The notes: a model not told the origin generated them from the sequence alone. A DNA stretch of 64,000 nucleotides from Atrichornis clamosus (GCA_013400975.1 WBMZ01010295.1:1-64000); one strand, 5' to 3'; positions 1 through 13,649 are shown, counted from the stretch's first letter. Numbers and translations: made by a program.

Positions 1-3000
1 AAAAAAAGAAAGAAAGAAAATAATTCACTAAGTAATGCAAATCCACCACAATCCTTCAGACTCATCTATTCGGGCTATGTTGACTCCTAAACTGCAGAGT
101 ATACAGACCTTCTTTTCCTTAAAAAGATATTTAATCTCTTTTTAGAGACAAATATTTCTCTTTACCTGTGTGATATAAACATATGCTATATCTTCTTCTA
201 AATCTGTTATAACTCTTTCCCTGTCTGGCATCTTGGAAAGGAACGTGCACTGTAGAAAGGAATATGCACTCTTTAAGACTCATATTAGATACTTCCATGT
301 TTTGAGACAACATCTCCCAGTGAGATTTCCTCTCACATGTTTGAAACTGTGCCTCCCCACTGCCACTGCCATGCCTAATTCACTTGTACTTGAACAAAGA
401 TACAGAAAATAATATCAAATCAAAAGGACAGGTGTTCCTGTCATTTGGTAAGGCTGATGTGAGAACTACTTGATAATTTTATTTAAAACATGATGTATAA
501 CAGCAAGTGAAAGGTGAAGTAAAGGAATTGCTCTTAATGTTCTGGTTGTCCTATCATCTTCAAAAGCAAGACTGTGGCAAGCCATGCTGTTGAACAGCAT
601 AAGATACTACATGGACATGTGAAGGAATCTGTCTTTGAATGACAGCAGATCTCTGTTGTGAAGTGGATGGGCATCTCTTTGCCAGTAGAGCAAAAATACA
701 ACCTGTCTGAGGAAAGATACTGATTTTTTTTTCACCTTTGCTGTGTTTGAGCTGGGCATGTGCTTCTTACTGTTGACGTCACCTTCGTGTAAATTTGAGA
801 GGGCTGGCTGTTTCTGCACACCAAATGACCAAGCTCAGTCTAAAAGAAGTTCCTATTAAATATATTGAAGGAAATATTCAACTTTTATTCTGCATCACCC
901 ATGAGATTAGTTATACCTAAATATTTGCAATGGGGTATGTTCAATACAGACTGACATTAGGCATGAGGGAAGTTTCCCTGTCACATTGCATGGACATGGA
1001 TGCCTATAAAAATTTCTGTCATCAAGGTAGTAGGGATATTGTATTTGTAGGTCGAACCCAGAAGACTGTTAAGGTCAGATCTTCAGGTCTTGTGACTTGT
1101 GTCACTGTTTTCTTTTACTGGGAAGATGACAGTAAAGCTCAACATGAAGTGTGGCCATGACTCCATCCCAGAGAGAAATGACTGAGATGAAGCTGAAAGC
1201 TTTGTTAGGAGAAGGATGAGAGTGGGTGATGAGGGGCAAGGGGCCCATAATGCATAACAGTGAGAAACACTGCAGGAGAGCTGGGAGGGATACAGAAAGC
1301 AGAATCAGAATCCGGAGAGGCAGGTTTCTCCCCTGTGCAGTTCTAGATTAGTTAAAGTGTAACTGGGTGGGGAAGGCTGGTGAGGAAACTGCTGAAAACC
1401 AGAGAGAAAAGACACCATCAGGTCCAATGCTCTCAAATACCACGTCTTCTGAGAACAAAGGCTTGCCCTGTCAGAAGCAAAGTCTGGATGGGATTATGAC
1501 TTCTATTCATCAGTGTATTCCCAAGAGAATCAAGAGAGAAATGAGAAATTCTGCTGTCTTTATTTTTTTCTCCCCTGAAAGAGAAATGGATGCAGAGACA
1601 TCTGTATTAGCTAGTCTTAGATATAACTGTTGTCTCAAAAGATAATTATTTCTCTAGCAGCAAAACAGTGCCAGAGGTGGAAAGGATATGGGTGAGTTTT
1701 AATTGTTGGTGCCAACACAGTGCACATCAATTTTGACAGAAATGATTGTTTTATCAATTGACTTTAACAAATCTATTTGCCAGAGTAGCTGAGCACACAG
1801 GCCTTCTTTGACCAAGCAGATAATTTAAGATGAACATCATTATCAAATTATGTACAGTCGAAATCAGATCACTTGGGAGTCTCACCTATAGCTGCTTTGC
1901 GTAATTTCATGTAGGTATGGAGATATTAATGGTTTACTGTTGAAATACTTCAAGCTTATTCACACAATTTGTATTTTCATGCCTGTTTATGAAGGGGAAA
2001 ATAGAAATGCAAATATTACTGCATAATGAAATCCCTTGAAATTTATGCTCATGACTGAGCCGTCAGCAGTAGCTTCACAGCAACTGGAGCTGTGCAGGCA
2101 TTGGATATAGACTCTTTTCCCTAGTTTCTCCCTGGCATGCATTAAAAATATCATCAAATAACAAGACAGTTGTTGGTATCTAAAGACACGGTTAGAGATA
2201 TGGCTTAGTACTATATGCACTGAAGACACGCTGTGAAAGTTAGCAACATTATGGGGATGGCCTTTTCTATTCTTATCTCTATTCATCAAGATTTTAAAAT
2301 AATAGCAGGTAAAGGTGAAATATGCCTGTTTCAGATGCTGGATGGATATTAGCCCATCACTATTTTTACTCCTTTTGGAGAGAGCTGTGCTAGTAATTTA
2401 TGACTGCAGTGAACACTGAGAGTACATCAAGATATTTTTATAGAACACATACTAAGAAGATATAGAGAGAGATATACAGAAGAGATATGTTTTGTTGCAT
2501 CTGCAGTACATTTTGCCTGATTTATTATTTTACCAATTGTCACTTAGACAAATAGGTTGTGTTGCCTCTACAGAAGTCCTGGATTAGCACCTACCCCATT
2601 GTCCTAAATTTAAAAAAAGGTTTTTACAAAACCCACATAGCTATTAGTTGTTCTGGATCACCATGTGCTGCAACACTACTCTCTTATTTTACTTGCATAT
2701 ACCTGTAGGTTTTCTTTTTTCCACATGATAGTTCTGTTATTTATAGATTTTTGAACTCTCTGCCACCATTGTTTTTGTCTTAAAGAAGTATAAAATTAAT
2801 GCTGTCGACACAGTACAGAGTTTGACATGATAGCAAAGTCTTTTTACTGAGACTCAGGCATAAGAAGCAGCCTTCTTGATCCTGAATTATTACCAAATAC
2901 CTTATCTTTCAGTCACATCATCCCCAGGCTCAAAAATAAGTTCCATCATACATAGTGAAGGAATTGTTTTTCCCACCATAACATGTCAACAATAGTGCTG

Positions 3001-6000
3001 CTTTTGGTGGAATTTTGTTAAGGCTGTTAGTTGGGTCTTTTCACATCACTGACAGGTTTTTAGTTTACTTGAGACAAAAGAAACCCACTTGTTCCAAGTC
3101 ACTAGAGCAATGGGCTTTGGGCCAGCCACAGCACCAGCCACCAGGTTGCTTTCCTGACACTGCAGGGTTAATTGTCAACAGGATATTAACACACTTCACT
3201 GGAGAAACTGGAGTCTGTTCCCCACATTGTATATATATTTCTGGGCAAGCAAGGACGTAGAATGATAAAATTTGGGTAGGGAGCCAACTGGTGCTATTGT
3301 TGTCGCAATGTCCATTAGCTTTAATTGCTGGAGTGACTGATGTACTTGACAACATAGATGGATCGTTCAGAGTGCCAGCCAAGGGTTCTGTCACCCACAA
3401 GGCTGTGGTAGAGCTCGTGCTTTGCCTGCCTCTTTTCTGCTACGTCTCCTTCCTCCTGCAGCATTAAAGGCACTGAAGGAGAGCTTGGTGGCAAGACTGA
3501 CTAAATAGTGTTGGTGCAGCATTTCAGTACCAATGCACTGACGTGTGTAATCAGTGATTTGATACCTGACTTGCTCAGCCTGTGTCACAGCAGCCTGCCT
3601 CACGTGGGTCTGAACATTTCACTGTATTCCCAGGGTTTATGTAAGGGTCATGTGTACTAGAATGGGAGGAGGCAGTGCTGTTCCTCAGCCCTTGCTCTGA
3701 GCAAATCAGGTAGAAACCAGCTTCAGTTCAGAGATTGTGCAATGCTGGGCACCAGTGAAGATGCCCATTTGTCATGGGACATTTTTATCAGTGGAAATAA
3801 AACCGGCTGTTTATTCCAGAACAGTTTAGGCATCAACATAGGAATGATGTTACCTCTTTATTCTCATATACTAATAAATATCACATTTCTTTGGGCTGCC
3901 TCCATTTTGCCTTCACACAGAAGTCATAATGTGGTAACACAAATGACAGAGCTGTTTCTGCTAAACAATGTGGCAGCTGTAAATATACACAAATTGGTTG
4001 AAGAGAAGCAGTGCCAACCTTACTTTCAACAAGTTGGACAGAAATATGGGCTGCCTGAATCCAATTCCTGGGGAAGATCACAGCAAGGCAGTGTACAGGG
4101 AGATTGGGTGAGCACCATGAGCTCCAAACATTTCCACAGAAAAGTGGAGTGAACAAGGAGAGCCTTTGCTAAAAGACTGGATAGAGGGTCAGAAGAACTT
4201 AACTGAGCACAGAAAGGAGGACAGAACTGAGATAGACAAGTGGGTATGTGTCTACAGAGAGGGCAGGTCACAGAGAACAACAGAAAAGTATTGGTCCTGA
4301 GGCTGGAGAAGAGCTGCTGTCGTACCTGTTGTGGGGGAAAACAAACTGGCCTCCAAAGTGGGAGAGAACAGCTCTAGATAATGTCGACAACATGATCTTA
4401 GATGTGAAACTGAGGACTGGTGGGGTTCAGAGGAGACATTTTTACAATGAGAGGCACTAAAAATTTAGGAAATAAAGCTGATATTGTGAGGAGAAAGATC
4501 CCTTGGGATGCAATCATGAGGATGTGTTGAGGCTCTCAGAAGTTGAAGTAGACAAAATACTTCTCTGTCTGTGAAAATGGCAAGTGGAAGCTGAGAATGA
4601 AGAGGAAGTTGAGAGGCTGGTAATAGTCATTCTGCTTGATAATTCTGCATGTTAATTATGCTCTCATTGGAAGGTATGTGCAGGAGTCCATGCAGAAAGA
4701 AGTAAAAGCAACAGGCAGCACATAGATTGTCTGCTTGGTGGGGATTTATTTAAATAGAAGAATGTAGTTTAACATTGTTAGAGAAAATAATTGTTTATTG
4801 TACTGAAGGAAGACTATCCACAGGATTTCCATCATGCATGATTTTCAGTGATGGGTCAGAAAGAGGAGCAGAGAAAGCAGAGACGGGGTTTGAAAGGTCT
4901 GAAAGCAGATGACAACTCATCAAAGCTAATGGACCAAAAAACATGAAAGGTCCAAGTGTCAATGTGAAAGAAAATGGGCAAATTCTGAAAGAGATCAGAT
5001 GGAGGCTGAAGAGGGAGAAAGTGGCTGTAAAAAAATATCAAAGAGAGTACTGCTTGATAAAATCACTCATGGGAAAGACACCAGTGATAAAAGTGAATCA
5101 AGACTGAAATTTGCAGAGAGATATGAAAGAAAAGAAATACGCACTTAAGGGTTGGATGTATCATCGTTGTGGAGTTGAAGTGGTTGCAGATGAGAAGGGA
5201 AGACTGCAGGACAGAGAGAATTAGCAAAGGTTGATAGAGAATTGAAGAAAGTTGATAGGCAGGATAAGATGTAACAGCAAAATGAACAGAAAGAGAAGCA
5301 GCAGATGCAGTCTGCTCAAAAGCCATGAGAAAAGTTGGAAGGAAAGAAGATGCAGAAGAGAGGGGCCTGATTGATCAAATGCAGATGGCTTAAGTTGGAG
5401 AATATGAAGGAAAGCAAGAAGGGACAAAAAAAATTTAAAGTAACTGGGAAGTGGTGGGATAACTATTACAGGCTTACTTCCCAGAGTCTGCAGAAGCTTC
5501 CTCATCACAGAACCACATCACACAGATATTCAAAAGGGTCCTTTATTTCTATGATATCAGGCCATATGTTGCAGTGTTTTCATGTTACATATTCACTTTT
5601 ATAGAATGATATGATAAAAAGTATCTGTACTGACATCTCATCTGATTGCAGGAAAAAAAATCATGTTACATGTCAATCACCATATGGCATTTTAAATGGA
5701 AAAAAAGAAACAAACAAAAAATCCATTGTTTAATGCATACAAAATACTGTTAGAACAAATAATGTTTTATGGAAATGCGTGTGTGTGTTTTAGTCAAGTA
5801 GCTTAGGATTTAGGAGCTCTAAAGATGAGCGGTTAAACTGTCACCACCTCTGTGACTATATAAAATGATTTACATCTATCTAAGTTGTATATTGATTGGA
5901 GATTGGACTAAAGGAATATAGATGTCTTTAGAAGCCTTCATACGACAAATCCATCAATTGTTTGTCCAGAAAAACAATATGTCTGAGAAATAGCCTCCTA

Positions 6001-8989
6001 AATCTGACGAAGAAGGACATCTGGGGAAGTAACACTCTTCATTTAAGGAAACATCATGTTAGCTGGACTGTTCCTACTGGAAGAGGCTTTGAAGGTTCTT
6101 AATTATTTGCTTTTGTACACTCAGATATATTGCTTTAAGTTTTTTCTTTGCTCTGTTGTACAATTTATGATACACCCTTCAGTGAGCCCTTTAATGTGAT
6201 TTGTCCAATCTTGTATCTTTTACACTGTAGTCACTCAGGATTATCCACCAAATAACACATGCCCAGTACTAAAGATGTGCACTGTAAGGCAAGGTTTGTG
6301 AGGGAACACTCCACTCTGGGTTGTAATTCAGGCAGCTCCAGAGCTGCACATGTTCTGGGATCTGTTTTTTGCAGATCCCATTAGCTGACATTGCCCGAGC
6401 TTTGGTTGTGCAGAGAATTTAAGAGTCATGGTACACCTCACCACAGCAGACAGCAAAGATACTTCTAGAAAATGGAAAAGAAATTCCTAGTAATGTCTGT
6501 ACAAAAAGAAACGCCAACCCAAGAATAAAAGGTTCTTACTTCAGTTTTGTCCTGGAGAAAATAGAGCTGGTAGACTGTAGAGATAAAAATCTAATATATT
6601 TAAAAATGAAAACAATTTCCAGTGTCTGTACTCTTTCTCATTTTTCTTTTCCCCTTTATGCCACTGTAGTCATGCTCAAAGACAGGCCATTAATACTACT
6701 TACAGTGAGTGATGGTCATTTCAGCTGCAAGAGTGAGGTCATTGATTTATGGAGGTTATAGCTGAATTTGGGAACATGAGATGATGGAAGAAAGTTGATG
6801 GACTTTTTTTGCATAATTTGAGCATACTGCTTTCCCTTTAAACAAGGATTTTTGGAATTCAGCTCCAGGAGTCTTTACAGGAACCTTTAGTTCTAGCTGA
6901 GAAGAAGGACTGATGCTGAATAGGAGTCAGAAAAAATGGTGGAGGTGGAAACATATGGCATAAACCAGAGTAATGTACAGACTGAACAAGGGCTAACAGT
7001 ACTTCCAAGATAATGAAATAACCTGGTTCCAGTTAGTGAATACAGAAACTTGTGAAAAATATTTTTATATAAAAACTAACTACAACATGCCCCATTGTTT
7101 ATTTGAATGCAAACTCTTGAGATGGAACTAAAAGACACATAACTAATAATAGTCTTTTTAAGTATGACCGAGATTTTATTAAGAAGGCTGGTATTCTGTG
7201 TTGCTCTGAGGGACTGGAGCTGATGTGGCAACACATTAGTGACAAAAGACACAGCAAACCGCTATTTAGAGTGTAAGACTGATACAGCCTTTGGAAACCA
7301 TAGATTCAAGAAAAGTGCTTAATTTCCTCTTTCTTTAAAAATAACATAAGCAATGGAGTTAGTGTTTCTCATAGCCATCCATTAGTCCAGTATTACCTCA
7401 AATCACCACTGTACCTTGGGATTTTTAGAGGACTGCAGGAGATCCAGCTCAGCTCCTGTTACCATATTAAGCCTTTCTTCATGTCCATCCAGCTCCAGAT
7501 CCTTTGAGAGGATGGATGTTTGAGAGGACTTTGGCCTTATTCCTCTAAATGGAAGGTTTGTTTGGTGTCATTTGATAAGCACATGGCCCTTGAAAACATC
7601 AACACTGAAAACCTGTAACTAGAGACAGGGAGTTTCAGGAGGAAAAGAAATTGCAAAGGCATCTCAAGAGACTAGATCAGTAGAGTCAACTGCAGGAGGT
7701 TCAGTAACGACAGAAAATACTTGAAAATAAGTGTCTGCTTTGTTAGGTAATGGAAGGGATGAAAGAGAATGTAACCATTGTTTTTAACCTCCTCTCATTA
7801 GCCAATTGTTACTCTTTCATGTACTTCAGGACGAAGTGGATCTAAGACTGGGGAATGGGGAATTGCCCAGTTCAGGATTTTCCTTTCCTTAAAATTAACA
7901 ACATAGAAGAGCTGAGATCAGTTTTCGAAACAGTGAGCTGAAGTTTTGGACCTATGTACCTTGAAAAACACTTCTCTTCCTAATGCTTTATAATAGTTAA
8001 AGTTGAATGAAAACAGTGTTTCCTTTGGTATTAGTTTGAACTTCTAACATTTGAGATAGTGTTTTGTGTAGGTTCTCTCTGACTGTATGGTAACTAACAA
8101 TATAAAACAGTAACAATAAAGTAACAATATACAAATTATTCTGGCCAGTTTGATTGAACATGTGGTTGACTCTGCAGGTTTTTTTGGGGGGGAATACAGT
8201 ATATAGTAGTATGTGCTGCTGGTGTGTTCAACAAACATTAGAACATAACCATGCAGCACATCTCAGCATTGCCTTAGACATGCCACAAACTTTTAATAAT
8301 GAGGAAACATTATTAAAAAACAAAATTTGATTCCTAGCTCTACAGAATCTTGGCCATTATTGTTCCAGTATAAAAAAGGGGAATGCCTTTCTTTATCTCA
8401 CCCTTATTACCTGTGAAGGGGGAAGATGTAAAGGTGAAGCTTGTAAATGGGTTTTATGATCTTAACTGACAGAACTATTTTGGTTTAAGGCAAGACACCT
8501 GCAGCAAGACTTGCCAGTGTGACTGCCGAACTAAAGCCTGGATTCAATGTCCAGTTTATTTGCCATGAAGAACTATTTATGAGGAACTATCATTTTAGCA
8601 GATACAAATTGTGGTACAGATGAACCACATCATCTCACCAGCTGCCTAAATCTGCTCTGGGAAGAAATAAGGCTAAGCTGTTAAACCCTTGCTTTGATCT
8701 AGTATATGGATTTAGAAGCTCATTAAATTTTTGTTATTTGCTTGAGCATAGAAACACCATTACTTGCCATTTGTGATGAGACAGCCTTAAAAAACTTCAG
8801 AGGGATAAATGTTAAGGGATTCCAAACAGACTTAAAAAATGTCAGCATGAAGTATTCACAGTTTCTGTATCTGTAATGGTCACAATTGCTGTGATTGCTT
8901 GCTATGCCCATTCTTGCCTGGTATGCAGAGTCCTACAGGGCCAATGGTCCCTCACCACAATAGTGCAGAGCAGCCAGTTCTCACGGGAC
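1..8989. other. Downstream intergenic DNA, nothing recognised
   Basis: I read both strands for gene-like open frames, splice-flanked exons and known repeats and found none I can support. There is an A-rich run of AAAG units at 1-20. All open frames here are short and have no family similarity that I can see. It lies past the 3' end of EPB41L3. Confidence 0.6.
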
Positions 8990-9760
8990 GAAGGCTGTGA
9001 TTCCAGCTGGAGCAAGCGAGGCTGTCTGTGTTGGCAGTGCTGGTGTCTGTGTTGGCAATGCTGCTTTCAAGTAACACAGTGTTTGATGGTTTGTATCCTA
9101 AGCTGGTTTATGCTGAGAAGCCAGACAAAAACCAGCAATAAATGAGAAGAGACGGAGACAAAAGACAGTTGGTAGAAACAGGCAGGTGCTCTTTATTTCA
9201 TGTGGCACAGCATTAGGCAGACAACCCAAGAAACAGTTTCTAACAAAAACCAAAGCTATCACTTCCAGGAACCGTCCCCCAAACAAGGGTCTACTACCAA
9301 CAGCGGCACTGAGATGTCCTTGCCTGTCCACTCTCATCTCCTCATAGTTTGTAAGTGCTTAGGCCATATCTTAGTGGTGAGTGTCCTGTCCAAGGAGACT
9401 AACTTCTTACAATACAATATCTTTAGACAGAGTACATACTGTGCAGGATCACCAGAGTACAATCTCCTTAAGCCATGCTAAAATATAATGCTAACTCTGG
9501 AGAGAAGGCTGTGCGATCGCCTCGTGTCTCTCTGAGGTAATACAATGCTGTTTCTTAGCTGACAACATGAGGGGCACCTGAGGGAGGATCAATATGGCTT
9601 CAGAGTCTATTTTTAAACTCCTGATGCAGTAGCGAGAACCTGGCGTGCTGTTGGCCGAGACAGGGTGAGGGCCTCCTCCACCCCTGGCTGCCGTGGGACA
9701 CCGGCAGCACCGGAGAGCTGAGCCTACTGTCACCCAGAGGGATGGAAACAGAGATGGTCT
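8990..9760 (-). mobile_element. Possible solo LTR or independent poly(A) unit (minus strand)
   Basis: Reading the minus strand, a GC-rich block (9600-9760) is followed by AT-rich sequence, a clear AATAAA at 9196-9191 and a T/C-rich tract, a layout like U3-R-U5 of a retroviral LTR. A near-duplicate of about 20 bp (gtgttggcagtgctg / gtgttggcaatgctg) lies at 9020-9062. I could not find convincing TG...CA ends or a target-site duplication, and no viral gene is seen. It could also be a distal extension of the EPB41L3 3'UTR. Confidence 0.35.
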
Positions 9761-9769
9761 TGGGCTAGG

Positions 9770-9803
9770 GGGAGGAGGAGGAGGAGGAGGAGGAGGAGGA
9801 GGT
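9770..9803 (+). repeat. (GGA)n trinucleotide repeat
   Basis: About eleven GGA/GAG units in a row, at the edge of the GC-rich block of the possible LTR. Confidence 0.9.
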
Positions 9804-10061
9804 GAGGGCCATCAAAGATCACAAGAGACCGTCGGCTTTGTGTCGGTCATCAGGCAGGGGTGACAATGACGGCGGTGCGGGGAGGGGTTATACATCGTTA
9901 GCACTCTGGATTTAAAGGCATGAAGAATGGCTGGTGGAAGGAAGACGTTTTGGACACTAAGGGCAAAGCTTTAAAAGCCTTGGGATATTACTTTTAATTA
10001 TTATCTACAGATTATTCTCTCTATATATACTATTTTTCTTTCTAAATTATGAAAATAAACA

Positions 10062-10067
10062 TTTATT
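10062..10067 (-). terminator. EPB41L3: Probable distal poly(A) signal of EPB41L3
   Basis: AATAAA is read on the minus strand (tttatt on the plus strand), about 1.74 kb into the terminal exon. Nearer copies at 10746-10751, 11578-11583 and 11658-11663 could give shorter transcripts. Confidence 0.5.
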
Positions 10068-10080
10068 AACAAGTCACTGG

Positions 10081-10165
10081 GTCAAATCCTGCTCTCCACT
10101 GAAGACAAATCCATTGACTTCAATGGGAGGGAGCCCCGTGTAAACAATGAAGGGCAAATTTGGCC
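10081..10165. repeat. Old conserved-type repeat with a perfect inverted repeat
   Basis: The stretch contains CCATTGA-CT-TCAATGG at 10111-10126, whose arms are exact reverse complements, within a context (caaatcctgc..., ...caaatttggccc) that I associate with ancient interspersed repeats of sauropsids. It falls inside the predicted 3'UTR, just before the distal poly(A) signal. A weaker relative lies at 11925-11985. Confidence 0.45.
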
Positions 10166-11802
10166 CTTTATGTCCTGAAAAGTCTGCTTGTACCCACTGT
10201 CTTTCAATCCTGCAAGGAAATACAGATTGAAGGGTGAACTAATTGTTACAAATTTCTCTTAAACTACCAGGAGAGTGTCAGTGAGATGTGGCAAAGGAGC
10301 AAAAAAAGAAAAAAAAAAAGGAACTGATAAGTAATACTGCTTTAAAGAGAATTTTTATCCATGTTTCAGAGCAAAAGTACAAAAAGAGAGTGGATCTGGA
10401 TCAAGCGCTACTGGCCTTCACTTTCTAAGCAACGACAAAATTCTTCATTTAGCTTCAGCGAAACGTTACACAACCAGAGAAAACAGAAGGAACCAAACAG
10501 TCCTTTTCCTTTGCAAATATCATATGCCCGAAGGTGAACACCGTCATCCTTTTGGATTCTCTGCTACCTCCCACTGTCTGCACAGTGCAGTGTCAGCCGC
10601 TGAAGACAAAACACTACGGTGTCTACTGCGCACATGAGGAAAACCTGTGGTGTCTTACAAATGCAACATTTTGATGTTTTGAATACTAAAAACCACTGGG
10701 TGCTTTTAGACACAGAACAATACGATTTCAGATGCATTTACCACTTTTATTTCACTATGCAGAAACATACATTCACCATGTGTTGTGATGCAGCTGACAG
10801 TGTAATGGACGCTATCCCTTCCGTGGGTATTAGAGCTGGACACTAACAAGTTTTCAGTGGACGTTCTGTACAGGTTAAGGCTTGACTCAGAACTAGATAG
10901 TAAATGCTGACCAGATTCTCAAACAGATTTTTTTTTTTTTCCTCTGAGAACAAAAGGGAAATCAATAGAAAACCATCACGGTTATTTCAGATTAATAATT
11001 TTCTAAAGCTGCAAACTAAGTAAAATACAGATTTTTTTTTTTTTTCTCCAAAATAACTACATATAATTTACAAGGTTAGGATCTGTGAAGGGTGACTGGA
11101 AGCTGACTCTGAACAATGCTGACAAAAATCATTGAAGTTAATATACTAAAATCATTACTACCTCATAAGGTATTCAGTCAGGTATACAAAGCACACTTTG
11201 TAAGCATTTAAATGTTTTGATAAGAGTAAAGATTAATCATTGTTTATCGGGCAGTAATAAAACCAGATGAAACAAATATAAGATTCAAGTTGTTTACTGA
11301 ATAAACTGTGTTATTGGCACATCTAATGTGTGGTAAAACATTATACACAGTACCTATACAGCTTCTAGCATTTTGGGGGTAATCTTCATTTACAATATTC
11401 GTAAACAAAAGTCTTGCCACCTAACAAATTTTAATTTGTTTAGACTTTCAGAAACTGTGAAAGGCATGAACTGTTTATGTGTTACATGAGATCACTGTTT
11501 ATATTGTTTATGAACGTGCAGGTAAAGCTGAAAACTTAGACATTTTAAGAAAATTAAAAATGCTGCTTTTCTGTAATTTTATTGTTGCTTCATGCAATAT
11601 TGTTTAACTGCTGCTGATTCAGATTGCTTTCTATGGGAAGGTATCTCTGCCAGTTTCTTTATTAACGGTCAAGATCAATTCTTCTGTACTGAAATTTTCC
11701 ATAGACAGATACAAGTCAGTCAGGTTGGAACTGAGACTCCGTATAGGCTCTCGTATTCCTACTGGTATGCATGTCTGGATTCATATGCATTCTAGGTTAT
11801 TC

Positions 11803-13026
11803 CTGCAGAAAAGAGAACCAAGTTAATTATTTGAAGCAACCACTCACTTGCAAAAGAGATTTGGTTAATTTGTTCATATAAGAAAAGCTATTTGAAAATG
11901 GCATCATCCCAGTATAAGCAACTTGGACCAAATCCAAAGTCCACTGACGCCAATGGAAAGAATTAGTGACATCAATAGACTTTTAAGCAAGCCACATTGA
12001 GCTGTCTCTGAAACAATTAGCAGAATACCACAAGAATCACAGCTACTCACTCCTTAGTGACTGGTTCCATCTTCCAAATAAATAACTGACACTGAAATTC
12101 AGTTTTCTTTAGGGTCTGTATATCCAAAAGCAGGAGAGCCAAAGAGCTTCAAAAGGTGCTGTGTATTATACTCTGTTACTTAAACCAAGTGCTAGGGAAT
12201 ACATTTTTAAGAATAAAATGCTGCTATCGATTCAACAAATCCGACAAGCAGCTTTTTCTTCCCCTTCTGCATACAGCATTGAAAGCAATTTGTGCAATGG
12301 TGCTGGCATTAAGAGCTTTTGCATAGCAGGTTAGTATGCATGACATGTTTCTGCACACAGAATAAATACAGGAATATTAAGAAGTCTGTTTAGCCAGCCA
12401 CTATTGGAGAGCATGCCTTTACTGAGAAAAAGCTTGACGCAAGAAAAGCTGCATTATCATCTCATCCTGATAAACAATGCTGCTTTAAAACGTAAAATGT
12501 TCTTTCAAATACAAGAAAGCCAAGACACCCAAGTATCGACAAACTAATCCACTGCGTTTAAAAGCAAGTCAGACCACATCTTTGCAAGTTGGGAATAAAA
12601 GCGTAACTTGTAACATATCTGCACAGGACATTTAAAAAGCAGCTGTAGGTTTTATCCTTTGCATTTTTAAACCAAAATGCACACCTTTAAGAACAAATTA
12701 TTTTTGTTCTTAAATGTCATAAAAGCAGACAACAGTTTTTTTATGACTTCAGAATTAGAAAATTAGACTATAACAAAGCATGGACAATGAGGACTTTTCA
12801 GAGAGCCAACGAAAGCAAATGAGTAGTTTCTCCAGCTGGCACTGCTAAATGAAGACAGATGTTTAGAGCTGAATGTGGTTCTCTTTCAAATACCAGAACT
12901 GATAACCAGCAACTTGAAAATGCCAGTGAGAGAAAGAGAAGAGTTAGAGGTGAAATATGGTAGGAAAACAACATTTGCAACATGCCAGCCCAGTAAATGC
13001 CTAGGAAAATCATCTAGTCCTCTTAC
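11803..13026 (-). other. EPB41L3: EPB41L3 3'UTR intron
   Basis: This intron separates the stop-codon exon from the terminal UTR exon, from donor GTAAGA to acceptor ttctgcag. It holds the degraded repeat at 11925-11985 and otherwise nothing recognised. Confidence 0.65.
11925..11985. repeat. Degenerate relative of the 10.1-kb repeat
   Basis: The stretch reads ggaccaaatccaaag followed by ccactgacgccaatgg, a degraded form of the ccattgacttcaatgg motif in the same order. It lies in the intron before the terminal EPB41L3 exon. Confidence 0.35.
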
Positions 13027-13143
13027 CTGTGGTCAATCCTCCCCATCTTCTGGTGTGATTTCTGTCTCTTTATGTACCACTACTTTGGTCACTGACATGT
13101 CAGGGTGCTGCTCTTTGGCTTCTTTAATTGCCTGAGCCAGCGC
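13027..13143 (-). CDS. EPB41L3: EPB41L3 last coding exon with stop codon
   Basis: The exon encodes [20 protein letters not shown] then [16 protein letters not shown] and stops at TGA (13035-13033). Only six bases (CCACAG) follow before a strong donor GTAAGA, so the 3'UTR continues in a separate exon. The acceptor is gggatag|GCGCTG. The C-terminus is identical to human 4.1B. Confidence 0.98.
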
Positions 13144-13409
13144 CTATCCCAAGGAAACCACAGAAGGGCAAAAACAAAAAGGAGGTGGAACATGCATGAT
13201 CAGTAGCAAGGTGGAGAGATTCATGAGATATTACACAATTTACAAATGAGGAAAATGATTAAAATGTGAAATATACTATCACTGATTTAACTACTAATCC
13301 AATTTAATTTAAGGCATGCCAGTATGAATAGTATCTTTCAAAGCAATGTTTAGATATGTTCTCTTTGGCAATTTTCAGGGTAGTCTTTTTAGCAGTTTAT
13401 AGATTTTAC

Positions 13410-13490
13410 CTGATCATGATCAATATCTGCATCTCCTGTGATGACTATCCGTTTTTCAATTCTTGTCTCTGAGATGCCTCCTTTCACAGT
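13410..13490 (-). CDS. EPB41L3: EPB41L3 exon: C-terminal domain core (27 codons)
   Basis: The exon reads [19 protein letters not shown] then DADIDHDQ, the invariant core of the 4.1 C-terminal domain. The acceptor is catctag|ACTGTG and the donor GATCAG|GTAAAA. It is 81 bp, phase 0-0. Confidence 0.98.
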
Positions 13491-13649
13491 CTAGATGGGA
13501 GGGACAAATGCACGTCAGTAACTTACTCTAGAGTGCTGCTACTCATCCCAAGCATGATCAGTGCAGGAACCCTCTCATGACTGGACCCAACTGGCTCAGA
13601 CAGCTCACGCAGAGGGGACAGCCCTGGAGTGCATGAGAGCAGCTCTGAA

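Larger units (their letters stand above)
10040..11802 (-). other. EPB41L3: EPB41L3 terminal exon, 3' untranslated region
   Basis: The best downstream acceptor for the donor at 13027 is tttctgcag|GAATAA, placing the start of the terminal exon at 11802. AATAAA signals on the minus strand lie at 11663-11658, 11583-11578, 10751-10746 and 10067-10062, so several 3' ends are possible. I take the most distal of these as the main end, with cleavage near 10040. The AU-rich content and T-runs (minus A-runs) are normal for a 3'UTR. The exon start is well supported, the end is inferred. Confidence 0.65.
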
